NCBI GenBank assembly: GCA_944321455.1
Contig: CALULI010000004.1
Span: 186,001 to 250,000 of the forward strand
Length of the DNA stretch: 64,000 bases
Source: an uncultured Eggerthellaceae bacterium
GTDB lineage: Bacteria > Actinomycetota > Coriobacteriia > Coriobacteriales > Eggerthellaceae
Direction of reading: 5' to 3'
Under the pieces are notes generated by a model. That model saw only the letters and a list, made by a program, of their open reading frames with translations, did no database searches and was not told the DNA's origin. The translations under genes and the position numbers were made by a program. Of this stretch, positions 36,030-45,071 are shown piece by piece; the stretch's first letter is position 1, and each line of letters begins with the position of its first letter.

Positions 36030-39000
36030 CTAGGGAAGAAGGGGTTTTCGTATACGATTCTGCAAGTCAGTTGCAGAACTTGATAATACCCATTCTTTGA
36101 ACGAGATGAATGAATCTATTTCATCAAGCCCCTCACGATAGCGAACGCTATCTACCAGCTCTACTTTTCCTTTATAGTCTACGACACAAACCATGCAGCT
36201 TGATTCAGTTTTCGCTGGTGTGTGCTTAGTTTTAATAAGTCCCAGCTCCTCAAATACCGTCAAACCGCACTGAATTTGCGAAGGGGTAATAGATGATGCA
36301 GGAAATGGTGCAGAAATCTGCTTTGCGAATTCCTGAGGATCCACCAAGAAATAGTCCGTATCACTTTTGCGCTGGCAGGCGCGCAGTGAACGATAGATCT
36401 GCGCCATATCATCGTGGTTAGGAGTAGCGCTGTTAAGAAGTGACCGGTTAATATCAGCGTCTTCCCTACCGAAAAGCAAATGGATGGTAGCTTCGTGACC
36501 GTCACGCCCTGCGCGGCCGCTCATCTGGTTAAATTCCACCTCGCTGAACGGCAGATGATACAAAATAACGTGACGAATGCCAGGAATATCAATGCCTTCA
36601 CCAAACGCTGAGGTAGCTACCAAAATCTGCAGCTCTCCTACCCTAAACATCTCTTCAACATAGGCACGCTCGTCTCGCGCAAGACCTGCGTTATAAAAAC
36701 CAATAAGAGAAGCAATATGAGGAACGTGCTTGCGCAACTCACGAGCAAGCGCGATGGATTCATAGCGCGAATTGACGTAGATAATGGTCTTTTCGCCTGC
36801 AGACACTAAGTTAGTCAGATAGCGTTCACGCTTCTTGATATTGCGCTGATCATCAATGGTTAAGTTAAGGCGGGGCGTCTCATCAAACACGTGACGGGTG
36901 ATGTTGAAGGCATCCATAATGTGATGAGCAACCGCTTCATCAGCCGTCGCCGTCAGCGCCAGCACGGGTGGAGCTCCCAACAACGCAACTGCTTCAGACA
37001 AGCGACGATACGCAGGACGATACCCTGCCCGTGACAGTGCCACATGATGCGCTTCGTCAACAACCACAAAACCAAACGAAGTTGTCTGGGAAAGATCTTC
37101 ACAGTGAGCATCAAGATATTCAGGCGTTGTTAAAACAATATCAACCTCCTTGCGGCCAAGCGCCTGCATAACAACTCTTCGTTGCTCCTGGTTGCATGAT
37201 CCATCCAGAACAGCAACGGCAATACCAAAATCACGAAGCTTTTCTTGCAGATGAAATGCCTGGTCAGCAATGAGTGCTCGCAGTGGATAAATAAACAAGC
37301 TGGGGCGCTGATGGACAAGCGCTAATTCAACGGCATGAATATAAAAGATGAGTGACTTGCCGCGTCCGGTGCCCATGACACTGAAAACTGACGTGTTGCG
37401 ATCCAACTGATCAAGAATTGCCTTCTGCGCATCGTGCAAATCGTGATCACCAATAAAGGCCTTAACCACTTCACGACGCAGGCGATCAACATCGCGCTTG
37501 GCTACTTCCTGCCAATAGTCACGCCCATCAAGGCGATCAATTTCTTCTTCTACTTCATGAAGAGATGTTGTCCACGTTTCTTCGTCAAAATCATCAAAGA
37601 GATTCGTGATGAACTGATGGTCTTCTTCGCACAAACACGCCTCGAGTGCACAGCAGGGCTCAACGGGCGTGAGCGATGAAATCATAGCCTTAACGGAACG
37701 GCGTCCTTTCCATTCATCAATCTGAACTTCAAACACCGCATCAAGCACCGTAGCGGGAGCAAGCAATTCGTCAATGTTGGAGCAATGGAACATGATGCCT
37801 GAAACCGCGTGCTTGCCATCGGTAAGCTGACAAGAAAGATGATTTTTATCGGCACCAACCGCACGACCATTGGCCAGCATGACGCTGTGAGCTAAATAGC
37901 GCGGCGTGGGGTTTTCCTGGCCAAAGGGGGCCAGTATATCAAGCTTGCCAACATTTGCCAGGGTTAATTCGCCAAGATCAATTTGGGCATCCACGGTAAT
38001 ACGCGGGATGAAACTATCGGCAGGAAGCGTGTCCATATACGCGCATAAGCGCTCACGGAACGCGTCAATGTTTTTGGTTGGAAGGGTTACCCCAACAGCG
38101 GCTTCGTGGCCACCAAAGCGCGTCAGAAGATCTGAACAGGACTCAACTGCCTTGAAGAGGTTTACCTGACCAACGCTGCGGCCAGAACCATGCGCTTCAT
38201 CACCATCAATAGTAAAGAGAATCGAAGGCACGCCGTAGATGTTTACTAAACGCGACGCAACAATGCCTTTAACCCCTTCATGCCAGCCTTCGCCAGCCAC
38301 CACTAAGGCACGTTGTCCGTGATAGATCTGAGCAGCTTGTTCTTTTGCCACATCAGCAAGCTCCGCCTCAATTGAACGGCGCCTGTTGTTGGTTTTTTCA
38401 AGCTCTAAGGCAAGCGAGGCAGATTCAACGTAGTCATCACACATAAGCAGATCAAGAGCAAGCTGAGCATTACCCATACGCCCTGCCGCATTGAGACGCG
38501 GAATAATGGTAAAGCTTAAATTGGTGGACGAAACATCTTCATCCGAACAACCTGCCTGGGCAAGCAGTGCCGCCACACAGGGGCGCGGATTCTTTTTGAT
38601 CATCTCAATGCCGTGCGCCACAAGAGCGCGATTTTGATCGCGCATAGGCATTAAGTCCGCTACCGTACCAAGCATGGCAAGATCAATAAGACTTTGCCAC
38701 AGATGAGGCTTGCCGAAGCGTGCACCTAGCGCCTGAATAACTTTGAGGGCCACCCCTGCACCTGCTAAAAGCGAACTTTCATTGTTGGTGCATTTAGGAT
38801 CAACTACCACCACGTTTTCAGGAACTAAATCTGACGGCTCATGGTGGTCGGTCACAATTAAATCCACACCCGCTTCTTGCAAAAGAGGGGTTTCGTTCTT
38901 ACACGCAATGCCGTTATCAACGGTGATAATCAAATCAGGCTTATAGGTAAGAGCACGCTTAATTGCCGCTTCGGACAATCCGTACCCCTCTTCAAAACGC

Positions 39001-39341
39001 AGCGGAATAAACGGTGTTGCCTGCGCCCCTACCGCCCGTAGTCCGCGCGTCATGATAGACGTTGCAGAAATGCCGTCTAAGTCAAAGTCTCCAAAAACAA
39101 GAATGTGCTTGTTGTCCACAATTGCCTGATAGAGCTGATCAACCGCTTCCTGCATCTGATCAATGTCATAGGGATTGAGCCAGTCACGATCAAGGGAGGG
39201 GTTCAAAAAATGGAGCGCCTTATCAAGCGTGTCAAAGCCACGCGCAGCAAGCGTTGCACCAATAAATTGCGGAATATGAAGATGAGAGCACAACTCATCA
39301 ACAACGTCAGGACGAGCCGTGCGAAGATTAATACGCGCACT
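36030..39341 (-). CDS. RecJ exonuclease fused to a RecQ-like helicase
   Basis: A protein of about 1103 residues with two enzyme halves. Residues 1 to about 575 are RecJ: motif I GDFDLDG at 84-90, TVDNG, the DHH triad at 165-167, LAMLGTVADL, and the DHHA1 part with FGGHEAAVG. RecJ degrades 5' single strands. After a Glu/Asp-rich linker a superfamily 2 helicase begins: Walker A GTGRGKS at 657-663, DEAH at 762-765, SAFGEGIDIPG, and QMSGRAGRDG near 945. It resembles RecQ but shows no RQC zinc cysteines or HRDC domain; a winged-helix-like tail follows. RecQ and RecJ cooperate in the RecF repair pathway, so the fusion is sensible. Start: ATG 39341 with AAGG nine nt upstream; ATG 39377 is the alternative. 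Confidence 0.88.
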   Translation of the reverse strand, partial: SARINLRTARPDVVDELCSHLHIPQFIGATLAARGFDTLDKALHFLNPSLDRDWLNPYDIDQMQEAVDQLYQAIVDNKHILVFGDFDLDGISATSIMTRGLRAVGAQATPFIPLRFEEGYGLSEAAIKRALTYKPDLIITVDNGIACKNETPLLQEAGVDLIVTDHHEPSDLVPENVVVVDPKCTNNESSLLAGAGVALKVIQALGARFGKPHLWQSLIDLAMLGTVADLMPMRDQNRALVAHGIEMIKKNPRPCVAALLAQAGCSDEDVSSTNLSFTIIPRLNAAGRMGNAQLALDLLMCDDYVESASLALELEKTNNRRRSIEAELADVAKEQAAQIYHGQRALVVAGEGWHEGVKGIVASRLVNIYGVPSILFTIDGDEAHGSGRSVGQVNLFKAVESCSDLLTRFGGHEAAVGVTLPTKNIDAFRERLCAYMDTLPADSFIPRITVDAQIDLGELTLANVGKLDILAPFGQENPTPRYLAHSVMLANGRAVGADKNHLSCQLTDGKHAVSGIMFHCSNIDELLAPATVLDAVFEVQIDEWKGRRSVKAMISSLTPVEPCCALEACLCEEDHQFITNLFDDFDEETWTTSLHEVEEEIDRLDGRDYWQEVAKRDVDRLRREVVKAFIGDHDLHDAQKAILDQLDRNTSVFSVMGTGRGKSLIFYIHAVELALVHQRPSLFIYPLRALIADQAFHLQEKLRDFGIAVAVLDGSCNQEQRRVVMQALGRKEVDIVLTTPEYLDAHCEDLSQTTSFGFVVVDEAHHVALSRAGYRPAYRRLSEAVALLGAPPVLALTATADEAVAHHIMDAFNITRHVFDETPRLNLTIDDQRNIKKRERYLTNLVSAGEKTIIYVNSRYESIALARELRKHVPHIASLIGFYNAGLARDERAYVEEMFRVGELQILVATSAFGEGIDIPGIRHVILYHLPFSEVEFNQMSGRAGRDGHEATIHLLFGREDADINRSLLNSATPNHDDMAQIYRSLRACQRKSDTDYFLVDPQEFAKQISAPFPASSITPSQIQCGLTVFEELGLIKTKHTPAKTESSCMVCVVDYKGKVELVDSVRYREGLDEIDSFISFKEWVLSSSATDLQNRIRKPLLP

Positions 39342-39441
39342 CATAGCAATTTGCCTTATCAGGATTGTTTTTCGCATCTATTGTCGCACACTTGAGAGGT
39401 GAGCGCGCTCATAAATGCCAATTATGGAGCTCTATTGAGTG

Positions 39442-40020
39442 CTAAGAGGCATTAAACTTCGATTGCGTTTTGTTCAAGCCCACTTCCAAATACGAAATTG
39501 CCGCATCATGCGCCAATGAGCAGGCCTGTTGAAAGTCCTCTAAGTCCTTCTTTTTAGGAACAGAAAGCACAAAATCAGGCACTTTCATTCTTCCAGGAGG
39601 ACGACCAATGCCAACGCGAATACGGGTAAAGTCACGCGTGCCACACTTATCAATAATAGAGCGCAGGCCATTATGCCCCGCATGTCCCCCACCTTTTTTG
39701 ATACGAACCGTTCCAGGGTTAATGTCCAGTTCGTCATGAATAACCACCAAATCTGAAGGATCTTGCTGATATTCCTTGCAGATGCGAGAGACAGGACCGC
39801 CAGAAAGATTCATATAGCTTTGAGGTTTAGCCAAAAGAACTTCTTCAACTGATCCATTTCCCAGGCGAATTTTGCCCGTACCTAACAGGCAACCGCAGAC
39901 GGTTTTCCAATAGGTTACGCCTGCGGTTTCTGCTAAAAGATCAATGGTTTCAAACCCCGCATTATGACGGGTATGAGAGTATTCATCTCCTGGATTGCCA
40001 AGACCAATAAAGACTTGCAT
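39442..40020 (-). CDS. pth: Peptidyl-tRNA hydrolase
   Basis: A 192-residue Pth1 enzyme that recycles peptidyl-tRNA. The N-terminal FIGLGNPGDEYSHTRHNAGFE supplies the catalytic His, and LLAKPQSYMNLSGGPV, VVIHDELD and KGGGHAGHNGLRSI supply the other conserved residues. Its ATG overlaps the prs stop by one base (TAATG), so it is coupled to prs. The glmU-prs-pth order is typical of actinobacteria. Confidence 0.96.
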   Translation of the reverse strand: MQVFIGLGNPGDEYSHTRHNAGFETIDLLAETAGVTYWKTVCGCLLGTGKIRLGNGSVEEVLLAKPQSYMNLSGGPVSRICKEYQQDPSDLVVIHDELDINPGTVRIKKGGGHAGHNGLRSIIDKCGTRDFTRIRVGIGRPPGRMKVPDFVLSVPKKKDLEDFQQACSLAHDAAISYLEVGLNKTQSKFNAS

Positions 40021-40991
40021 TACAGTGCAAACTCCGGATCAAACAAGCTTGCAACTGATTCGTTGGAATAAACGTTGCGGATAGCGTTTGCCAGAAGTGG
40101 AGCAACGGAAATAACGGTAATCTTGCCCGTCTGACGTTCCTCAGGAACAAAGACGGTGTTGCAAACAACCACTTCATCAATTTGTGAGTTTTCAAGACGA
40201 TCATAAGCAGGACCAGAAAAGATTGGATGCGAAGCGCAAACGAATACCCTATTAGCACCCTTTTCCTTCAAGGTAGCAACAGCAGCGCAAAGCGTGCCAG
40301 CGGTGTCAATCATGTCGTCATTGACAATACAATCCTTGCCTTCAACATCACCAATCAGTGCGGTAATTTCGGCCTTGTTATGACCAGGACGACCCTTGTG
40401 CATAATTGCCAAATCAGCAGACAGCATGTCGGAGAGTTTCTTAGCTGCCTTAGCGCGGCCCACGTCAGGGCTGACAACGCAGAGGTTTTCAGGATCAAGA
40501 TTCTTCTTCTTGAAGTAGTCAGCAAAAATAGGAAGAGCGGTCAGATGATCAACAGGCGTGTCAAAGAAGCCCTGAATCTGGCCCTGATGAAGGTCAATGG
40601 TAATCATGCGGTTAAAGCCAGCTGCCGTCATAAGGTTAGCAACCAATTTTGCGGTAATAGGTTCACGCGCTGCAGCCTTGCGGTCCTGCCGAGCATAGCC
40701 ATAGCAAGGAACAACGGCGTTGACCGTACGAGCTGATGCGCGCTTTGCAGCGTCAGCCATAATGAGCAATTCCATCAGTGCATCGTTAACATTTGGCGTG
40801 GAGGTTGACTGAACAATAAAGACGTCTGCGCCACGAACACTTTCTAAATAGCGTGCATAAATTTCACCATTGGAAAACTTTTCCAGCTTTACATTACCCA
40901 GCGAGGTGCCCAACGCTGTTGCGATATCTTCGGCAGGTTTTGGACAGGTAGAACCTGAAAAGATTGCCATGGTTTTGGTCATATTGCTCAT
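40020..40991 (-). CDS. prs: Ribose-phosphate pyrophosphokinase
   Basis: A 323-residue PRPP synthase supplying purine, pyrimidine, His and Trp synthesis. IFSGSTCPKPAEDIATAL starts the protein; NDALMELLIMADAAKRAS, the Mg-binding ITIDLHQGQIQGFFD and the PRPP loop CIVNDDMIDTAGTLC are complete. AAAGGA precedes ATG 40991. It lies between glmU and pth. The 103-bp gap to glmU has a TATCAT box but no convincing -35. Confidence 0.96.
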   Translation of the reverse strand: MSNMTKTMAIFSGSTCPKPAEDIATALGTSLGNVKLEKFSNGEIYARYLESVRGADVFIVQSTSTPNVNDALMELLIMADAAKRASARTVNAVVPCYGYARQDRKAAAREPITAKLVANLMTAAGFNRMITIDLHQGQIQGFFDTPVDHLTALPIFADYFKKKNLDPENLCVVSPDVGRAKAAKKLSDMLSADLAIMHKGRPGHNKAEITALIGDVEGKDCIVNDDMIDTAGTLCAAVATLKEKGANRVFVCASHPIFSGPAYDRLENSQIDEVVVCNTVFVPEERQTGKITVISVAPLLANAIRNVYSNESVASLFDPEFAL

Positions 40992-41094
40992 ATTGAATCC
41001 TTTACCCTTCGCTTAAGCGCCTGTGGCGCACCTATTGATTAACCGTTTCTATGATAACGAATTGTTGCCGCTTGAAACCTAAAATCCCCAAGCG

Positions 41095-42468
41095 TTAATC
41101 CTGTTTTTTGTTCTTCTTGTTTTCGTTCCAGTGCGCAATTTCAACCTGGCGTGCACGGCCAAGCCCCAAAGCACCCGCAGAAACATCCTTGGTGATAACT
41201 GAACCAGCACCAAGCAGTGAATTTTCTCCGATTGTGACAGGAGCTACCAGCATGCAGTCGCTTCCGATAAAGCAGTCGTCCCCAATAACCGTTGACCACT
41301 TCTTTTCTCCGTCATAGTTACAGGTAATAGTACCTGCACCAATGTTGACGTTGCTGCCAACCGTTGCATCGCCGATATAGGATAAGTGAGGAACTTTCGA
41401 GCCCTTGCCAATGGTTGATTTTTTGATTTCAACATGCGTGCCTGCCTTAGCGCCTTCACACAGATGGGCACCAGGGCGAAGATACGCGCGAGGACCGCAG
41501 GTAGCTTCATCATCAATCTGAGCTTCTATAGCAACGGTTTCCTCAAGGGTACAGTTGCGACCAACCGTGGTATCCGTTAAACGGGAATTTGGTCCCACCA
41601 CAGAGCCTTCCTTGATAGAGGTAGTGCCATACAAAAACGTCACAGGCAAGATTTCTACATCAGATTCAATGGTGACATCAGGACCAATCCAGGTAGTGCG
41701 AGGATCCATAATGGTAACGCCCGCATCCATGTGAGCGCGATTGATGCGCTGCTGCAGATGGGCCGTAGCTTCTGCCAGCTGAGAGCGCGAATTAACACCC
41801 AAGCACTCGGAGGAATCCTGTGCCTCAACACCAATCACCTTCATACCGCGCTCATAGGCAAGCGCCAAAACATCGGTGAGGTAGTATTCATTTTGCGCAT
41901 TGTTGGTAGAAACTTCTTCCAGCACTTCAAAGAGCACCTTTGCGTCAAAGCAGTAAAAGCCTGAATTGCATTCGGTAATCTGGGTTTGTTCGGGCGTGCA
42001 GTCCTTTTGTTCAACAATGCCACACACCTGGCCTGCCTCATCACGAATAATGCGGCCGTAGCCGAAGGGATTGTCAGCGTGCATGGTCAGCACAACAACA
42101 GCTGCCTGTTCGGCTTGCTGCGTATCAATAAGAGACTTGATGGTTTCTGCCGTAATAAGCGGAGAGTCGCCCGTCAACACAACAAGGGAGCCTTCTGCTA
42201 GCTCGATAGCGCTCTGCGCAATCCGTACGGCATGAGCAGTACCCAACTGTTCTTCCTGAACAACAACGCTCGTATCAGAAACCAGTGGCTCAACCACATC
42301 ACGTCCGTGGCCTACCACCGTAACCACTTCATCAACACCAGCTGTTTTAGCGGCGTCAATAACCCAACGAACAAGGGGTTTTTCCATAATGGTATGAGCA
42401 ACTTTGGGCTTAGAAGATTTCATGCGAGTGCCAGCACCCGCAGCAAGAATTAAAGCTGAGGTTTTCAT
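41095..42468 (-). CDS. glmU: Bifunctional UDP-GlcNAc pyrophosphorylase / GlcN-1-P acetyltransferase
   Basis: A 457-residue enzyme making UDP-GlcNAc for peptidoglycan. The N-terminal uridyltransferase domain has ALILAAGAGTRMKSSKPKV and EEQLGTAHAV; the C-terminal part from about residue 250 is a left-handed beta-helix of hexapeptide repeats with GAYLRPG-like and HLSYIGDATVGSNVNIGAG segments for acetyl transfer. I choose ATG 42468, nine nt after AAGGA; ATG 42477 touches that site. A TATACT box (42508-42513) lies about 40 nt upstream. Confidence 0.96.
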   Translation of the reverse strand: MKTSALILAAGAGTRMKSSKPKVAHTIMEKPLVRWVIDAAKTAGVDEVVTVVGHGRDVVEPLVSDTSVVVQEEQLGTAHAVRIAQSAIELAEGSLVVLTGDSPLITAETIKSLIDTQQAEQAAVVVLTMHADNPFGYGRIIRDEAGQVCGIVEQKDCTPEQTQITECNSGFYCFDAKVLFEVLEEVSTNNAQNEYYLTDVLALAYERGMKVIGVEAQDSSECLGVNSRSQLAEATAHLQQRINRAHMDAGVTIMDPRTTWIGPDVTIESDVEILPVTFLYGTTSIKEGSVVGPNSRLTDTTVGRNCTLEETVAIEAQIDDEATCGPRAYLRPGAHLCEGAKAGTHVEIKKSTIGKGSKVPHLSYIGDATVGSNVNIGAGTITCNYDGEKKWSTVIGDDCFIGSDCMLVAPVTIGENSLLGAGSVITKDVSAGALGLGRARQVEIAHWNENKKNKKQD

Positions 42469-42525
42469 GAATTCCATTCCTTACCAGTTTCAAGAAAGTA
42501 CTACCTCAGTATAACAAAGCGCAGC

Positions 42526-42549
42526 AAAAGACCTGCACAGAAGAGCAGG
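42526..42549 (-). terminator. Weak terminator after the peptidoglycan-binding protein gene
   Basis: 5-bp stem CCTGC / GCAGG with an 8-nt loop and TTTT on the minus strand, directly after the stop codon. Confidence 0.4.
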
Positions 42550-43473
42550 CTAGAGTGCTTCGTCGCGAAGTGCAAGTGCAGAACAAAGCGCATCAAGAAG
42601 CACAATAGCGTAGTGCTGTGCAGAGCGTGTCTCTCCCGCATCTTCCCAACCTTCTGCAGGAAGACGCAGTGCCAAACGAGCAGGCTTTGACTTGACTACC
42701 AAAATTGCTTGGCTCAAACGCAGCGGAAGCGAATCTTCTGGCAAGAAGTCAACAACCAGCACTTCACGGGAGGGCTTTTCGTCGCCCGCCAAAATCTGAA
42801 TGAACATGGTTGAATCATCAGGAGCAACCAACAAAGAATCAGCGCTTGTCACCGTAGAGTTAGGGCTGGTTGCCAGCGCAAGGTTTGACATACGCGCTGC
42901 AACAGAGCGGGTAAAGTCCGTTGTTCCAAACAGGCACAGATAGTTCGTTTCCAACACCTTTGCAGCACGGGCAAAACCAAGACGAGGAATAGACGAAGAA
43001 ATGTCTTTTCCCTTCCAGGAGTGCTGCAAGTTATTGATCACGCGATAGGTAAACGCGCCGGCAATACCATCATGTGGAAGGCCCATGTTGAATTGGAACT
43101 TGCGCAGCGCATCTTCAGTATGAGGACCAAAGTAGCCGTCCACACCGCCACAGGAAAAACCAAGAGCGCTCAGGGCCTCTTGAAGGGTTTTAACGTCGTT
43201 ACCGTGAAAGAATGGAACGCGCAGATACAAAGAACGATCACCGAACTCAAATGACGCATCAACAAGGCGAGACCACACGTCATCGTCTACTTCTTCGCGT
43301 TCTTTCAAGGCGTAATCGCGGCAGAAATCTTTTACCGCTTCAGCCGTCACATCATCAAAAACGCTGGTGATTTCAGATTCGTTCAGATAACCAAGAGCCG
43401 CTAAACGGTGCTGAATATCTTCAACAGCAGCACCCGTATCATTTCTTGTAATTGTTTCCAATCCCACTACCAC
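42550..43473 (-). CDS. Protein with two peptidoglycan-binding domains and an unknown C-terminal domain
   Basis: A protein of up to 307 residues. Two PG_binding_1 repeats are visible: NDTGAAVEDIQHRLAALGYL at about 10-70 and GNDVKTLQEALSALGFSCGG with DGYFGPHTEDALRKFQ at about 90-150. The remaining 150 residues (LGFARAAKVLETNYLCLFG onward) I do not recognise; no amidase zinc ligands are evident. The domain order recalls actinobacterial CwlM, where an inactive amidase follows two such repeats, but that is speculative. There is no signal peptide, so it would act in the cytoplasm. The start is uncertain: GTG 43473 has no good site, while TTG 43461 is eight nt after AGGTGG. It lies between glmU and a polyprenyl synthase. 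Confidence 0.75.
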   Translation of the reverse strand: MVVGLETITRNDTGAAVEDIQHRLAALGYLNESEITSVFDDVTAEAVKDFCRDYALKEREEVDDDVWSRLVDASFEFGDRSLYLRVPFFHGNDVKTLQEALSALGFSCGGVDGYFGPHTEDALRKFQFNMGLPHDGIAGAFTYRVINNLQHSWKGKDISSSIPRLGFARAAKVLETNYLCLFGTTDFTRSVAARMSNLALATSPNSTVTSADSLLVAPDDSTMFIQILAGDEKPSREVLVVDFLPEDSLPLRLSQAILVVKSKPARLALRLPAEGWEDAGETRSAQHYAIVLLDALCSALALRDEAL

Positions 43474-43571
43474 CTAACACAGTGATGTTTACGTATTGCA
43501 CCTTTTAGGTAACACCTTAAGGATAAAAGGCATTGTCTCAACGATAAAGTCGTTCATAGATATGACATAAA

Positions 43572-43605
43572 GATAGCGGGTTGTGTCAACACATTTCCCG
43601 CTATC
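43572..43605 (-). terminator. Hairpin after the polyprenyl synthase gene
   Basis: GATAGCGGG / CCCGCTATC, 9 bp, with an inner TGTG/CACA stem. Only a short TTTA follows on the minus strand, so termination is uncertain. Confidence 0.5.
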
Positions 43606-43620
43606 ATGCCTTGTTCGTTT

Positions 43621-44733
43621 TTATTTGAGGCGGTCAACAAACCAATCTGCCATTGAAATGAGCAAGTCACGCGCTACAGAAGGTTCGATTTCTTTAAGCA
43701 GGCGCTCCTTTGCTGCCTTAGTTAATCGAGAAGCATAGTCACGTGCATAATCAATGCTGCCTGCTTCTTGCATTATCTGAACCGCTTCTTCTAAGACGGC
43801 AGGATCTTTTTCTTTTGAGGAAAGGATTTCAATCAAGCGTTCACGACGTGGCGAATGCTCAAGCGCGTGAACCACAATAAGGGTACGCTTGCCTTCGGTA
43901 ATGTCGTTGCGGAAATCCTTTTTCGTGGATTCGCCTTCGCCCACCAAATTGAGCAAGTCGTCCTGAATCTGGAAAGCAAGACCCGTATCAAGACCATAGC
44001 TGCGAAGTGCTTCAACCTGTTCGGGCGTGCCGCCACCTACCATAGCGCCAACTGCCAGTGGCGTTGCGCCTGAGTAGTGAGCCGTCTTGTGAATTGCCAT
44101 GACCAAGTAATCTTCAGAGGTGATGTCATAGCGACCATCACGCGCCCAACCAATATCAAGCGCCTGACCTTCAACGGTGCTCTGGGCCATGGACACCAAT
44201 TCAAGTGCAACGCGCACCTTCATAGAGTCATCCAACAGTGGGTCGCGCATCACAATGCCGTTGACAATAGAAAGCGCCAGGTCGCCCACGTTAATGGCAA
44301 TGCCTTCGCCTTCCGTTAGATGCATGCAAGGCTCACCACGGCGCAGCTCTGCTTCATCAGCAATATCATCATGAATGAGCGCTGCCGTATGGAAGTGCTC
44401 AATTGCAGCGGCCGAAGAAAATGCCTTGCGGTAATCTCCGCCGACTGCCTTACAAGCAGCAACGCAGATGAGAGGACGGTGGCGCTTGCCGCCGTTTTCG
44501 CTATAAGCCATAAGCGGACCATACAGATACGTTTCCATGCCAGGATGCGTACCACGAGGAATAAACAGATTGATAATTTCGCCTACTTTTTCAGCATAGC
44601 GCTTAAGGAAATCTTCAAAGAGGACAGGAGAAGCTTCGTTTTCTTCTACACCAAGTTCGATTTCACGCTGTTTAAGATCATCGAACATGTTGAGGATCTC
44701 GTCACTGTTAAGATACTGATCAATTGTCTCCAT
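43621..44733 (-). CDS. Polyprenyl diphosphate synthase
   Basis: A 370-residue trans-isoprenyl diphosphate synthase. The substrate motifs are GGKRHRPLICVAA, the first Asp-rich motif LIHDDIADEAELRRG, and the second motif FQIQDDLLNLVGEG; KKDFRNDITEGKRTL follows. It condenses isopentenyl diphosphate with an allylic primer in the cytosol, giving a chain for quinones or carriers; bulky residues just before the first motif (AAAIEHFHTAA) suggest a short to medium chain such as geranylgeranyl, but this is uncertain. The N-terminus is about 40 residues longer than in IspA/IspB. GGGAAGC precedes ATG 44733. Confidence 0.92.
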   Translation of the reverse strand: METIDQYLNSDEILNMFDDLKQREIELGVEENEASPVLFEDFLKRYAEKVGEIINLFIPRGTHPGMETYLYGPLMAYSENGGKRHRPLICVAACKAVGGDYRKAFSSAAAIEHFHTAALIHDDIADEAELRRGEPCMHLTEGEGIAINVGDLALSIVNGIVMRDPLLDDSMKVRVALELVSMAQSTVEGQALDIGWARDGRYDITSEDYLVMAIHKTAHYSGATPLAVGAMVGGGTPEQVEALRSYGLDTGLAFQIQDDLLNLVGEGESTKKDFRNDITEGKRTLIVVHALEHSPRRERLIEILSSKEKDPAVLEEAVQIMQEAGSIDYARDYASRLTKAAKERLLKEIEPSVARDLLISMADWFVDRLK

Positions 44734-44821
44734 GAGTTAGCTTCCCACACGATAAGAATAATTACTGCACACTTGCCTTGACGAATACGGCGTTACACCA
44801 AGGATAATCTGCTTAGTGAAC

Positions 44822-44906
44822 TGGTAGGAGCGGTGGGACTCGAACCCACAAGCCCGAAGGCGGCGGATTTTAAGTCCGCTGCGTATGCCAATTCCGCCAC
44901 GCTCCC
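44822..44906 (-). tRNA. tRNA-Leu (anticodon UAA)
   Basis: An 85-nt class II tRNA with the CCA end encoded. The acceptor arm GGGAGCG pairs with CGCTCCT (first pair G-U), the anticodon stem-loop carries CTTAAAA with anticodon TAA, the variable arm is long (CGCCTTCGGGC region), and the T-loop has GGTTCGAGTCC. A possible TATGAT -10 box is 19 nt upstream on the minus strand. The rest of the surrounding 338-bp gap (44734-45071) shows no gene. Confidence 0.96.
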
Positions 44907-45071
44907 ATTCATAAAAGCAAGCTGAACTATCATAGCAAAAGTTTAACGCTATGTTTGCGCTATGTTGCAAACAGGACAGCAATTTAAGGGGACGAAAGAG
45001 ATATCTTCTCCCGCGAGAACGCTTGAAATAATACCACGTTCACCTGAGATGGTGTAGCCAGAATTTAGCTG

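Noticed and set aside
44737-44982. 81-residue frame over the tRNA-Leu
   Set aside because: It spans the tRNA gene and has no support of its own.
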